A stretch of 64,000 nt of DNA, taken from contig NZ_CP029495.1 in NCBI RefSeq assembly GCF_003325475.1, positions 3,720,001 through 3,784,000 of the forward strand, read 5' to 3'. Positions 26,300 through 35,009 of this stretch are shown here, piece after piece. Position numbers and translations under genes: made by a program. The DNA comes from Chromobacterium phragmitis. Its GTDB lineage: Bacteria > Pseudomonadota > Gammaproteobacteria > Burkholderiales > Chromobacteriaceae. Below the pieces are notes generated by a model. That model ran no database searches and had not been told where the DNA came from. It was given only the letters and a program-made list of their open reading frames with translations. Numbering within the stretch: the first letter of the stretch is position 1; the number at the start of each line of letters is the position of its first letter.

Positions 26300-27129
26300 G
26301 AGTGCTGTTGTTGGGAGCCCGCGGCTTCATCGGGCAACGGGTCGCCTCCAGACTGCGGTGCCGAGGATATCAGTTGTTGACACCTGCCCGAGCAGAGTTG
26401 GACCTGGCGCGGCCCGAACGCGGTTGGGCGGACTGGGTGGACGGCGTGACCGCGATCGTCAATATGGCGGGGGCGCTGCGGGAAGGGCGAGAGGGAGAAC
26501 TGGAGGCCGTGCATCATTTCGGTCCGGCGAGTCTGGCAGGTTTGGCGAAGAGCCGGAGGGCGCGTCGCTGGGTGCAATTGTCGGCGCTGGGCGCATCGGA
26601 AGAGGCTGACACCTTGTTTTTGGCCAGCAAGGGGAGAGGAGACGCGGCGTTGCTCGCCAGCGGTTTGGATGTCGCCGTCGCCCGTCCTTCGCTGGTATAT
26701 GGCGCGGACGGCGCCAGCAGCCGCCTGCTGCGGGCTTTGTCCCGGCTGCCGCTCTGGCCTTTGCCAGATGGCGGAGCGCAGCGAGTGCGCCCGGTGGCCG
26801 CGGATGATGCGGTTGAAGGCTTGTGCAAACTGGTTGAGAGCGACGTTTGCGGCACGGTGGATTTCGTTGGACAGGAGGAAGCCTCCCTGGCCGACTATCT
26901 GCGGCAGCTGCGCCGCATGCAGGGCATCCGCACGGCGGCGAAGGTGTGGGCCATGCCAGGCTATCTGGCCGATGGCCTGGCCGCATGCGGCGCGTGCGTG
27001 CCGGGCAGCCTGTTCGATCGGGACAGCCTGCGCATGTTGCGCCAGGGCTCGACAGCGGACGCGACGGACTTCGCGGCGCTGCTGGAGCGCAATCCCTTGT
27101 CGTTCCGCCAATTCGGAGCGATGGCGTGA
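26296..27129 (+). CDS. NAD(P)-dependent epimerase/dehydratase-like (SDR) protein
   Basis: A 277-aa atypical short-chain dehydrogenase. The nucleotide-binding motif is LLLGARGFIGQRVASRL (GxxGFIG) near residue 6. The catalytic YxxxK is not preserved in its usual place (SALGASEEADTLFLASKG), so it may bind cofactor without classical SDR chemistry. C-terminal residues include RPSLVYG. The start has GGAAGGAGG upstream and a 4-bp overlap with the preceding gene. Confidence 0.82.
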   Translation: MRVLLLGARGFIGQRVASRLRCRGYQLLTPARAELDLARPERGWADWVDGVTAIVNMAGALREGREGELEAVHHFGPASLAGLAKSRRARRWVQLSALGASEEADTLFLASKGRGDAALLASGLDVAVARPSLVYGADGASSRLLRALSRLPLWPLPDGGAQRVRPVAADDAVEGLCKLVESDVCGTVDFVGQEEASLADYLRQLRRMQGIRTAAKVWAMPGYLADGLAACGACVPGSLFDRDSLRMLRQGSTADATDFAALLERNPLSFRQFGAMA

Positions 27130-27494
27130 GGGCGACACGCAGAACCGTCGAGTGGTCGCTAGCCGCGCTATGGCTGTGGAGCGGGCTGCAACCGCCGCTG
27201 ACGGCCTGGGACGAGTCGATCGCCATGTTGGCGCGGTTGGAGCTGCCGCATGCCGCGCAGGCGCCGCTGTTTCTGCTGTCTTGCGCGATGGATTTGGGGT
27301 TCGCCGCATGGATAGTCTGGCGGCCCACCGCTCTGACCTGGAGGCTGCAGGCATGGGCGGTACTGTTTTACAGCGTTGTGGTGGCGGTGGCTTTGCCTGA
27401 AAACTGGCTGCATCCGTTCGCGCCGCTAATGAAAAACCTGCCCATTCTGGCGATGCTGCTGTGGCTGGGCGCCAACCGGGAGGCAAAACCATGA
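27126..27494 (+). CDS. DoxX-like membrane protein
   Basis: A 122-aa protein starting at a GTG that overlaps the SDR stop (GTGA). Four hydrophobic helices are visible (WSLAALWLWSGLQPPL, APLFLLSCAMDLGFAAWIVW, AWAVLFYSVVVAVAL, LPILAMLLWLGA), the DoxX-like layout. In related operons it accompanies the SDR and DUF2269 genes. Function unknown, probably quinone- or redox-linked. Confidence 0.7.
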   Translation: MRATRRTVEWSLAALWLWSGLQPPLTAWDESIAMLARLELPHAAQAPLFLLSCAMDLGFAAWIVWRPTALTWRLQAWAVLFYSVVVAVALPENWLHPFAPLMKNLPILAMLLWLGANREAKP

Positions 27495-27964
27495 ATGCTT
27501 ATCTGATCGTCAAGACGCTGCATATCTTGTCCGCCACGTTGATGGTGGGTACCGGGCTTGGCTCCGCTTTTTACATGTTCTTCGCCAACCGCGGCGGCAA
27601 GGTGCCGGCGCAGGCCGAGGTGGCGCGGCTGGTGGTGCGGGCGGATTGGTGGTTCACCACGCCGGCGGTGATTTTCCAGCCCTTGTCCGGCTTGTGGCTG
27701 GCCCATCAGGCCGGGTGGCCGTTGACCCAGTCCTGGATTGCCTGGGCACTGGGCTTGTTTTTATTCTCCGGCGCGTGTTGGTTGCCGGTGGTGTGGCTGC
27801 AAATCCGGATGGCGGGCATGGCCCGCGACGCGGCGGAAGCGGGGCAGGCACTGCCCGCGCGCTACTGGCGCTTTGCTAGGATCTGGGAGTGCCTGGGCTA
27901 CCCGGCCTTCTGTGCGATGCTGGCGGTGTATTTTCTGATGGTGTTGAAGCCGGACTGGTCATGA
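27491..27964 (+). CDS. DUF2269 family integral membrane protein
   Basis: A 157-aa four-helix membrane protein beginning MNAYLIVKTLHILSATLMVG, the conserved start of DUF2269, with His11 as possible haem or metal ligand. It overlaps the DoxX-like gene by 4 bp and ends the operon. The role is unknown. Confidence 0.82.
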   Translation: MNAYLIVKTLHILSATLMVGTGLGSAFYMFFANRGGKVPAQAEVARLVVRADWWFTTPAVIFQPLSGLWLAHQAGWPLTQSWIAWALGLFLFSGACWLPVVWLQIRMAGMARDAAEAGQALPARYWRFARIWECLGYPAFCAMLAVYFLMVLKPDWS

Positions 27965-28052
27965 CTCCAAAAACGAAAGCTTGGCCAGCAGCGTATGGCT
28001 GCCGGCCCATTCTTTTAGCCGATATTCGCGTCCTAATCCCCTTGCTTGCCTA

Positions 28053-29925
28053 TCAGGAGCCACTGCGGAGTGGATAGGCATGGTTGGAGGTCGCGCTGGG
28101 TTCCGGATTTCGCCGGTAGATGTTGTCCAGCGAGAGGGCTGCGGTTTGGTTTCCGCGCTTATTGGGCATTGCAGAGGCATCGCCCAGATCGAACTTCCCC
28201 ACAATATTGTTCATGCGCAAGGCTTGCTCTTCCAGTAGCTTGGCGGCCGCCGCCGCTTCTTCCACCAAGGCTGCGTTCTGTTGGGTGGCGCCATCCATTT
28301 GCGTGACTGCGCTGGTGACTTGCTCAATGCCTCGCGATTGCTCGACGCTGGCTAGGCTGATTTCAGACATGATGCTTTCTACTCGCCGGATGCTGGCAAC
28401 CACTTGTTCCATGGTTTGCCCTGTCTGAATTCACTTGTAGGGCGCCTTTTTCCACCTTCTGCACACTGGAAGAGATCAATTCCTTGATTTCTTTGGCGGC
28501 ATTGGCGCATCTCTGGGCCAGATTGCGTACTTCGGCGGCCACTACGGCGAAGCCTCTGCCTTGTTCGCCGGCACGGGCGGCTTCGACTGCTGCATTCAGG
28601 GCAAGAATATTGGTTTGGAAGGCGATGCCGTCGATCACGCTGATGATTTCGGAAATACGCCGCGAAGAGTCGCTGATTTCCGCCATGATCGATACCGAGG
28701 ACTTAACCGCTTCTCCTCCTTCGGTAGCCACGGAAGATGCCTCGACGGCCAGCTTGCTGGCTTCTCTGGCGCTTTCAGTGTTCTGGCGTATGGTACTGGT
28801 CAGCTCTTCCATGCTGCTGGCGGTTTCTTCTAGGTTGGATGCTTGCATTTCCGTTCGCTGGCTCAGGTCGTGGTTGCCCAATGCGATTTCGCTGGATGCG
28901 GCTGCGATCGTATCGCTGCTTTGGCGAATGGTTCTGATGATGTCGAGCATGGTTTCCACTAGCGAGTTGACTCCAGAACAAAGCACCTCAATCGCGCCGC
29001 TCTTGCCATCCATCGGGATGCGCTTGGTCAGGTCGCCATCCTTGGCGCAAGCCACCACGCCTTGCGTCTGCTCCACTGCCAGTTTCATGGCGTTAGCCAG
29101 CATTACCTGCTCAGTGATGTCTGTCGCATACTTTACTACCTTGATCACCCGGCCATTCATGTCAAAGATAGGGTTGTACGACGCCTGAATCCAGACTTCC
29201 CTCCCGTTTTTGCCAAGGCGCTTGAATTGGCCTTCTTTATGTTCCCCGCGCGCCAGCGCCGCCCAGAACTGCTGGTATTCGCCGCTTTGCGCGTAACTGG
29301 GCTCGACAAACATTCTGTGATGCTGCCCGCGCAGCTCCTCGGCGCTGTATCCCATGGCCTGCAGGAAGTTGGAATTGGCTTCGCGTATGGAGCCGTCGAG
29401 GTTGAACTCAATGACGGCCATGGCTTTGCCGATGGCGGCGAGCTGGCCTTTGAAATCGGCGTTGCGCGACTTTTGCTGGGTGATGTCGGTGGCGTATTTC
29501 ACCACTTTGAAAGGTTTGCCGGCTTTGTCGAGGATGGGATTGTAGGATGCCTCGATCCATACCTCGCGACCGCCTTTTCCGATGCGTTTGAACTGTCCGC
29601 CGACATGCTCGCCCTTGGCCAGACGTTGCCAAAACTGGCGATATTCGGCGCTTTGGGCGTAACGGGTTTCCACGAACATGCGGTGATGCTGGCCGCGGAT
29701 TTCGTCGAGGCTGTAGCCCATGGTCTGCAGGAAGTTGGCGTTGGCGTCGCGGATCATGCCGTTCAGGTCGAATTCGATGACGGCCATGGATTTGTTGATC
29801 GCCTCCACTTGCGAGACGGCTTCGTGCGCGCGCGCGACGAAATCGTCCTGCGGAGCCTGTTTTTGACGGCTAGGGATCGAATTGTTTCGGCGGGCCATTG
29901 AGAGAATTCGTTGCGCGATACCCAT
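28053..29925 (-). pseudogene. Soluble double-PAS methyl-accepting chemotaxis protein (BdlA-like), frameshifted
   Basis: The 5' frame (29925-28363) encodes two near-identical PAS domains (each with FLQTMGYS or FLQAMGYS, GQHHRMFVE and VKYATDIT) followed by an MCP signalling domain with the conserved tip (GIAFQTNILALNAAVEAARA). No membrane helix is seen, as in Pseudomonas BdlA, which governs biofilm dispersion. Near 28430 the frame shifts: frame 1 reads GALQVNSDRAN and frame 2 resumes QTGQTMEQVVASIRRV and runs to 28053. Removing one A from GTGAATT restores LQVIQTGQTM. So a one-base insertion, natural or a sequencing error, separates the last about 120 residues. Confidence 0.85.
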
Positions 29926-30103
29926 TGCAAACCCCTATCTCGGTCGATCGGAACAGGACTTCAACCCTTCGACTTATAGTGCAGGCAGGTGGGATAGGCT
30001 AGTAATCTCCAATAGATAAATAGGCCCACTTCGCCGTACGGCGTCGTGGAATTCCGTGCTTTCGGCTAGTTGCGATATTTGGGATGCGGCTGAGGGGATG
30101 AAG

Positions 30104-30135
30104 AAAGCCGCCAACTCTTTTGCGTTGGCGGCTTT
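30104..30135 (-). terminator. Terminator after prmB
   Basis: AAAGCCGCCAAC pairs perfectly with GTTGGCGGCTTT around an 8-nt loop, followed on the minus strand by CTTCAT. It lies 10 bp beyond the prmB stop. Confidence 0.8.
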
Positions 30136-30144
30136 GCGGTTGGA

Positions 30145-31047
30145 TCAGATGGCGGCGTTGACGATGTCTTCGCGGGTCAGCAGGAAGACGAAGCCATCGC
30201 CGCTTTGTGTTTCCATCCACATGAAAGGAAGGGTGGGGAAGCACTCTTCCAGCATGTCGCGGTTGTGGCCGATTTCCACCAGCAGCACGCCGCGCTCGTT
30301 GAGGAATTCCGGCGCCCGGCGCAGGATTTCGCGGGTGGCGTCCAGGCCGTCCTCGCCGGAGCCAAGGGCAATTTCCGGCTCGTGCAGGTATTCCTGCGGC
30401 AATTCATCCACCGACTCGGCGTCGACATAGGGTGGGTTGGAGATGATGAGGTCGTATTTTTCCTCGATGCCTTCGAACATGTCGGTGTGGATCAGGTGGA
30501 CCCGATCCTGCAGGCCGTAGTGCTCGACGTTGATTGCCGCCACTTCCAATGCGTCCAGCGAGATGTCGACGGCGTCGACTTCGGCGTCCGGGTAGTGGCT
30601 GGCCAGCTGAATGGCCAGGCAGCCGGAGCCGGTGCACAGGTCCAGCGCGCGGTGCACCAGTTCCGGATGTTCGATCCATGGCGTCAGCGGCTCGCCCAGC
30701 AGCTCATAGATGAAGGAACGCGGCACCAGCACGCGCTCGTCGACGTAGAAGTTGAACTCGCCCTGCCAGGCTTCGTTGGTCAGGTAGGCGACTGGCACCT
30801 TGTCTTCGGCGCGGCGGCGGATCAGCTCCACCACGGTTTCCACTTCTTCAGGCAACAGTTTGGCGTCCAGGTAAGGCTCCAGCTTGTCGATGGGCAATTG
30901 CAGCGCCGACAGAATCAGATAGGCGGCTTCATCATGGGCGTTGCTGGTGCCGTGGCCGTAGGTGAGCTCGGCCTCATTGAAGCGGGAGACGGCGAAGCGC
31001 AGCAGATCGCGCGCGGTGGTGAAATGGCTGGCGGCCAATGGGTACAT
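30145..31047 (-). CDS. prmB: 50S ribosomal protein L3 N5-glutamine methyltransferase
   Basis: A 300-aa SAM-dependent enzyme that methylates a glutamine of ribosomal protein L3. SAM motif I is LDLCTGSGCLAI (residues about 135-146), and the glutamine-recognition motif NPPY (204-207) is intact in ISNPPYVDAES. The N-terminal helical PrmC/PrmB domain begins HFTTARDLLRFAVSRF. The start MYPLAASH follows GAAAGGAA; the longer frame adds 13 residues without support. Confidence 0.92.
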   Translation of the reverse strand: MYPLAASHFTTARDLLRFAVSRFNEAELTYGHGTSNAHDEAAYLILSALQLPIDKLEPYLDAKLLPEEVETVVELIRRRAEDKVPVAYLTNEAWQGEFNFYVDERVLVPRSFIYELLGEPLTPWIEHPELVHRALDLCTGSGCLAIQLASHYPDAEVDAVDISLDALEVAAINVEHYGLQDRVHLIHTDMFEGIEEKYDLIISNPPYVDAESVDELPQEYLHEPEIALGSGEDGLDATREILRRAPEFLNERGVLLVEIGHNRDMLEECFPTLPFMWMETQSGDGFVFLLTREDIVNAAI

Positions 31048-31128
31048 GGGTTTCCTTTCAATGCAGCGGGGACATGGATCCCCCATGTCCCCTTTGGCGG
31101 CGGCCGCCTCAAGGCGGCCCGCGCCGTA

Positions 31129-32505
31129 TCAGAACGGCAGCTTGGCGTCGGTGGCAGTGGCCAGCACGCGGCGGAAGTCGCCCTTGATGCGCTCCAGCGC
31201 CTCTTCCGTATCGGCCTCGAAGCGCAACACGATCACCGGCGTGGTGTTGGAGGCGCGCGCCAGGCCGAAGCCATCCTTGTATTCGACGCGCAAGCCGTCC
31301 AGCGTGTTGATCTCCTCGGCGCCGTCGAACGTGGCCGATTCCTGCAGACGGGAGATCAGCGCGTGATTTTCGCCCTCTTTGGCCATCTTCAGGTTCAGCT
31401 CGGGCGTGGAGACGGCGTTGGGCAGCGCGTTCAACAGTTCGCTCGGGTCTTCGACGCGGGACAGCACTTCCAGCAGGCGGGCGCCGGTGTAGATGCCGTC
31501 GTCGAAGCCGTACCAGCGCTCCTTGAAGAACACGTGGCCGCTCATCTCGCCGGCCAGCAGGGCGCCGGTTTCCTTGATCTTGGCCTTGATGAAGCTGTGG
31601 CCGGTGCGCGCCATCACCGGCACGCCGCCGTTTTTCTTGATCCAGGGCTTCAGCAGGCGGGTGGACTTGACGTCGAAGATCACCTTGGCCTTGGGGTTGC
31701 GGTCCAGCACGTCTGCCGCGTACAGCATCAGCTGGCGATCCGGCCAGATGATGTTGCCGTCCTTGGTGACCACGCCCAGACGGTCGCCGTCGCCGTCGAA
31801 GGCCAGACCGATTTCGGCGTCGGTCTTTTGCAGCGCCTCGATCAGGTCTTTCAGGTTTTCCGGCTTGGCCGGGTCCGGGTGGTGGTTGGGGAAGTTGCCA
31901 TCCACGTCGCAGAACAGCTCGCGAACCTTGCAGCCCAGGCGGCGGTAGAGCAGAGGGCCGAAGGCGCCGGCCACGCCGTTGCCGCTGTCCACCACGATGT
32001 TCAGCGGGCGCTCCAGCTTGATGTCGGAGGTGATGCGTTCGAAATAGGCCTCGGCGATGTCATGGGTGTCGTAGCCGCCTTCGCCTTCCGCCAGATCGCC
32101 GTCGACGATGCGTTGATAGAGTTTCTGGATGTCGTCGCCGGCCAGGGTGTCGCCGGCCAGCATCATTTTGAAACCGTTGTAATCCGGCGGGTTGTGGCTG
32201 CCGGTCACCATCACGCCGGACAGCGTGCCCAATTGGTGGGCGGCAAAGTACAGCATCGGGGTGGCGACGCGGCCGACGTCGATCACGTCCAGGCCGGCGG
32301 CGCGGATGCCCTCAGCCAGCGCTTCGCTGAGTTCGGGGCCGGACAGGCGGCCATCGCGGCCGATTACGATGGCTTTGACTTTGCGGGCGCGGGCTTCGGA
32401 GCCGACGGCCTGGCCGATCTGCCGCGCCACCGCCGCTGTCAGGGTTTTGCCGACGATGCCGCGAATGTCATATGCCTTGAAAATGTCTTTGGATATTTTG
32501 TTCAT
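31129..32505 (-). CDS. algC: Phosphomannomutase/phosphoglucomutase
   Basis: A 458-aa alpha-D-phosphohexomutase supplying Man-1-P and Glc-1-P for LPS and exopolysaccharide. The phosphoserine loop TGSHNPP has Ser103, the metal loop is DGDGDR (237-242), the sugar loop is GEMSGH and the phosphate-binding loop RASNTTP is near the C-terminus. Length and motifs match the Pseudomonas AlgC group. The symbol manB is used equally for neisserial homologues. Confidence 0.93.
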   Translation of the reverse strand: MNKISKDIFKAYDIRGIVGKTLTAAVARQIGQAVGSEARARKVKAIVIGRDGRLSGPELSEALAEGIRAAGLDVIDVGRVATPMLYFAAHQLGTLSGVMVTGSHNPPDYNGFKMMLAGDTLAGDDIQKLYQRIVDGDLAEGEGGYDTHDIAEAYFERITSDIKLERPLNIVVDSGNGVAGAFGPLLYRRLGCKVRELFCDVDGNFPNHHPDPAKPENLKDLIEALQKTDAEIGLAFDGDGDRLGVVTKDGNIIWPDRQLMLYAADVLDRNPKAKVIFDVKSTRLLKPWIKKNGGVPVMARTGHSFIKAKIKETGALLAGEMSGHVFFKERWYGFDDGIYTGARLLEVLSRVEDPSELLNALPNAVSTPELNLKMAKEGENHALISRLQESATFDGAEEINTLDGLRVEYKDGFGLARASNTTPVIVLRFEADTEEALERIKGDFRRVLATATDAKLPF

Positions 32506-32562
32506 GATGGTTCAGACGCGATATGAGGTTTGGGGGCGGAGGTGCTTCGCCCCGCTGGGAAT

Positions 32563-33591
32563 TCAGGCGCCGAGCTTCTGGCTCAAGGCGATCAGTTGCT
32601 GCAGTTTCAGCTTGGCCTTGCCGCTGTCCAAGGCCTCGCGCGCCATGGTAACACCGTCAGCCAGGCTTGGGGCGATGTCGGCGGTGTAAATCGCCGCGCC
32701 GGCGTTGAACAGCACGATGTCGCGGGCGGGGCCGCTCTCGCCGTCCAGCACGGACAGCAGGCGGTCCCTGGATTGTTCCGCGGTGGTGGCGCGCAGCGCT
32801 TTCAGCTCGCATTCCGCGAGCCCGAACTCGCCCGGCTCCAGTTCGTATTCCAGTATCTCGCCGTTCTTGAGCTCCGCCACCATGCTGGAGCCGGATAGTG
32901 TCAATTCGTCCAGGCCGTCGCTGCCATGGACGATCATCACGTGCTTGCTGCCCAGTTGCTTGAGCACGCGCGACTGGATGCCCACAAGGTCGGGGTGGAA
33001 CACGCCCATCAGCTGGTTGTCGGCGCCGGCCGGGTTGGTCAGCGGGCCCAGGATGTTGAAGATGGTGCGCGCGCCCAGCTCCTTGCGTATCGGCGCCACG
33101 TGCTTCATCGCGCTGTGGTGGTTGGGCGCGAACATGAAGCCCAGGCCGATTTCGTCCAGGCATTGCCCCACCTGCTCCGGCGCCAGCTGCAGATTGACGC
33201 CGAGCCGCTCCAGCACGTCGGCGCTGCCGGAGCTGGACGACACCGAGCGGCCGCCGTGCTTGGCCACGCGCGCGCCCGCCGCCGCGGCGACAAAGGAGGC
33301 GGTGGTGGAGATGTTGAAGGTGTGCGATTTGTCGCCGCCGGTGCCGCAGGTATCGACCAGATGGCGGCGATCGGCCACTGGCACGTGGGTGGCGAATTCG
33401 CGCATCACGGTGGCGGCGGCGGCGATTTCCGATACCGATTCCACCTTGACCCGCAAGCCGATCAGGATGGCGGCGGTCTGGGCCTGAGTCAGTTCGCCGC
33501 GCATGATCTGGCGCATCAGCGCCAGCATTTCTTCGTAAAACAGTTCGTTGCCGTCGATCAGGCGGTTCAATGCCGCTTGCGGGGAGATCAT
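32563..33591 (-). CDS. trpD: Anthranilate phosphoribosyltransferase
   Basis: A 342-aa enzyme joining anthranilate and PRPP in tryptophan synthesis. Seen: the PRPP loop DTCGTGGDKSHTFNIST (residues 80-96), KHGGRSVSSSSGSADVLE and the second metal site HGSDGLDE. It lies in trpG-(LprI-like)-trpD order on the minus strand. trpC does not follow. algC does. Confidence 0.95.
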   Translation of the reverse strand: MISPQAALNRLIDGNELFYEEMLALMRQIMRGELTQAQTAAILIGLRVKVESVSEIAAAATVMREFATHVPVADRRHLVDTCGTGGDKSHTFNISTTASFVAAAAGARVAKHGGRSVSSSSGSADVLERLGVNLQLAPEQVGQCLDEIGLGFMFAPNHHSAMKHVAPIRKELGARTIFNILGPLTNPAGADNQLMGVFHPDLVGIQSRVLKQLGSKHVMIVHGSDGLDELTLSGSSMVAELKNGEILEYELEPGEFGLAECELKALRATTAEQSRDRLLSVLDGESGPARDIVLFNAGAAIYTADIAPSLADGVTMAREALDSGKAKLKLQQLIALSQKLGA

Positions 33592-33604
33592 GGTGGGTTC
33601 CTAA

Positions 33605-33991
33605 TCAGCTGTGGCGGGCCAGATCGGCCAGCCTTTGCGTGTCGAGGTCGATTTCGCAGGCCAGGCGCGCGCGTCCGCCGCCGTTGCCGCTGGCGTAGCT
33701 GGCCTCCACCCAGCCGCAGTGTTGGCGGCGGTAGTCGCGGTAGGCTTCGCCGGCGCGGCGCAGATCGCGCGCGGCGTGGAAGCGCATGTCGGTGGCGGCG
33801 TCCAGCTTGCGCATCGCGGCCAGCGCCTTGTCTTCCTGCGCGGCGAGCATGCGGCTGGCTTCAGCCTGCTTTTGCTGCAGGCAGGCGGCGACGGCGGGGG
33901 TGTCGGCCTGGCTGCGTTCGCAGTCCTCCAGCGCGCCGGCCCAAGCGGGGGATGCCAGCATCGCGCCGGCCAGAAAGGCAGCCAGCCGCAT
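33605..33991 (-). CDS. LprI-like (DUF1311) secreted protein between trpG and trpD
   Basis: A 128-aa protein with a signal peptide (MRLAAFLAGAMLASPAWAGA, cleavage after AWA) and the DUF1311/lysozyme-inhibitor LprI pattern: paired Cys, YRDYRRQHCGWVE and C-EIDLDTQRLADL. The family in Mycobacterium inhibits lysozyme; other members are untested. Its ATG overlaps the trpG stop (ATGA), so it is translated within the trp operon, an unusual place for an exported protein. Confidence 0.75.
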   Translation of the reverse strand: MRLAAFLAGAMLASPAWAGALEDCERSQADTPAVAACLQQKQAEASRMLAAQEDKALAAMRKLDAATDMRFHAARDLRRAGEAYRDYRRQHCGWVEASYASGNGGGRARLACEIDLDTQRLADLARHS

Positions 33992-34560
33992 CAGGCGAAT
34001 TCCCGCAGGAAGTTGTCCAGCATGCGGTGGCCATGCTCGGTGAGGATGGATTCCGGGTGGAACTGCACGCCTTCGATGGGCAGTGTCTTGTGCCGCACGC
34101 CCATGATTTCGCCGTCGTCAGTCCAGGCGGTGACTTCCAGGCAGTCCGGCAGCGTTTCACGCTCGATCACCAGCGAGTGATAGCGGGTGCAGGTGACCGG
34201 ATTGGGCAGTCCATGGAACATGCCCTTGTCCAGGTGGCTGACCGGCGACACCTTGCCGTGCATCAATTGCTTGGCGTGGACGACCTTGCCGCTGAAGGCC
34301 TGGCCGATGCTCTGGTGGCCCAGGCATACGCCCATGATGGGCAGCTTGCCGGCGAAATGCAGGATGGCGGGCACCGACACGCCGGCCTCGTTGGGCGTGC
34401 AGGGGCCGGGGGAGATCACCAGATATTTGGGCTTCAGTTCTTCGATCTGCTGCAGTGAGACTTCATCGTTGCGGAACACCTTCACGTCCTGGCCCAGTTC
34501 GCCGAAGTACTGCACCAGGTTGTAGGTGAAGGAGTCGTAGTTGTCGATCATAAGCAACAT
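33991..34560 (-). CDS. trpG: Anthranilate synthase component II (glutamine amidotransferase)
   Basis: A 189-aa class I glutamine amidotransferase giving ammonia to TrpE. Catalytic Cys79 is in GVCLGHQSIG and the His-Glu pair in VQFHPESILTE. It begins MLLMIDNYDSFTYNLVQYFG, the standard TrpG/PabA start. Prophage sequence starts directly upstream (34561 onward), so trpE is not adjacent and the native promoter arrangement has been replaced. Confidence 0.95.
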   Translation of the reverse strand: MLLMIDNYDSFTYNLVQYFGELGQDVKVFRNDEVSLQQIEELKPKYLVISPGPCTPNEAGVSVPAILHFAGKLPIMGVCLGHQSIGQAFSGKVVHAKQLMHGKVSPVSHLDKGMFHGLPNPVTCTRYHSLVIERETLPDCLEVTAWTDDGEIMGVRHKTLPIEGVQFHPESILTEHGHRMLDNFLREFA

Positions 34561-34625
34561 AAGTCGGCTAACCCTTTGATTTTAATGGTTGCTGCCCGAG
34601 GTGTGACCGTTTGTTACTCACAATG
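34561..34625. other. Left prophage-host junction region
   Basis: The 65 bp between trpG and the first phage gene hold two GTTACTCAC copies (34611-34619 and 34624-34632, plus strand, the second reaching into the AlpA stop region), possible recombinase arm sites. No tRNA remnant could be made out. The exact attachment core cannot be fixed because the right end is outside the window. Confidence 0.4.
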
Positions 34626-34814
34626 TTACTCACTATTGCCGGCGATGGCTCTCCCTCGCCACTCAGTGAATACTTCCTCTGGCCAACGCGATGCTGAGCC
34701 AATCTTTATTGGTGCGGGAAATTCGTTCAGCTTGATCTTACGGTAAATCGTGGCAGGGTGGAAACCCGTTAGCCTTCTGATGTCCTTCATCGTGTAGAGC
34801 TGTCCAGTGGACAT
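34626..34814 (-). CDS. AlpA family phage regulatory protein
   Basis: A 62-aa MerR-like winged-helix protein: YTMKDIRRLTGFHPATIYRK then FPAPIKIGSASRWPEEVFTEW, the AlpA/excisionase pattern. RBS AAGGAA is seven bases upstream. Such proteins act as excisionases or activators of the integrase gene; its place nearest the host junction supports an excision role. Confidence 0.82.
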   Translation of the reverse strand: MSTGQLYTMKDIRRLTGFHPATIYRKIKLNEFPAPIKIGSASRWPEEVFTEWRGRAIAGNSE

Positions 34815-34826
34815 GGCCGGTTCCTT

Positions 34827-35009
34827 TCAATTCAGTTCATGAGATGACGACATCCGCGGCCAATGAGCAGGGCTGAACGACTGGCCCTTGCTGTGCCGCT
34901 CGGGATGGTGGGTGGAGGGCAGGGCGCGCATGCTTGCCGGCACGGCCTGCGGAAACAACAAGGCCGCCAACGTGGGCGACCTTTTCGTGGTCGGGGCGTT
35001 CTGTTTCAT
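34827..35009 (-). CDS. Small phage protein of unknown function
   Basis: A 60-aa basic, Pro/Ser-rich frame (KQNAPTTKRSPTLAALLFPQ near the start) that begins inside the stop codon of the nucleotide kinase (ATGA). No motif. The coupling and lack of any other gene here are the only support. Confidence 0.4.
   Translation of the reverse strand: MKQNAPTTKRSPTLAALLFPQAVPASMRALPSTHHPERHSKGQSFSPAHWPRMSSSHELN

Noticed and set aside
30205..32526. 773-codon open frame on the plus strand
   Set aside because: It lies antisense to prmB and algC, which have full motif support; long antisense frames are expected at this GC content.
32926..34458. 510-codon plus-strand frame
   Set aside because: Antisense to trpD, the LprI-like gene and trpG.
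34561..34625. tRNA 3' end as phage attachment site
   Set aside because: GCAGCAACCA on the minus strand looks like a CCA end, but no T-arm or cloverleaf precedes it.
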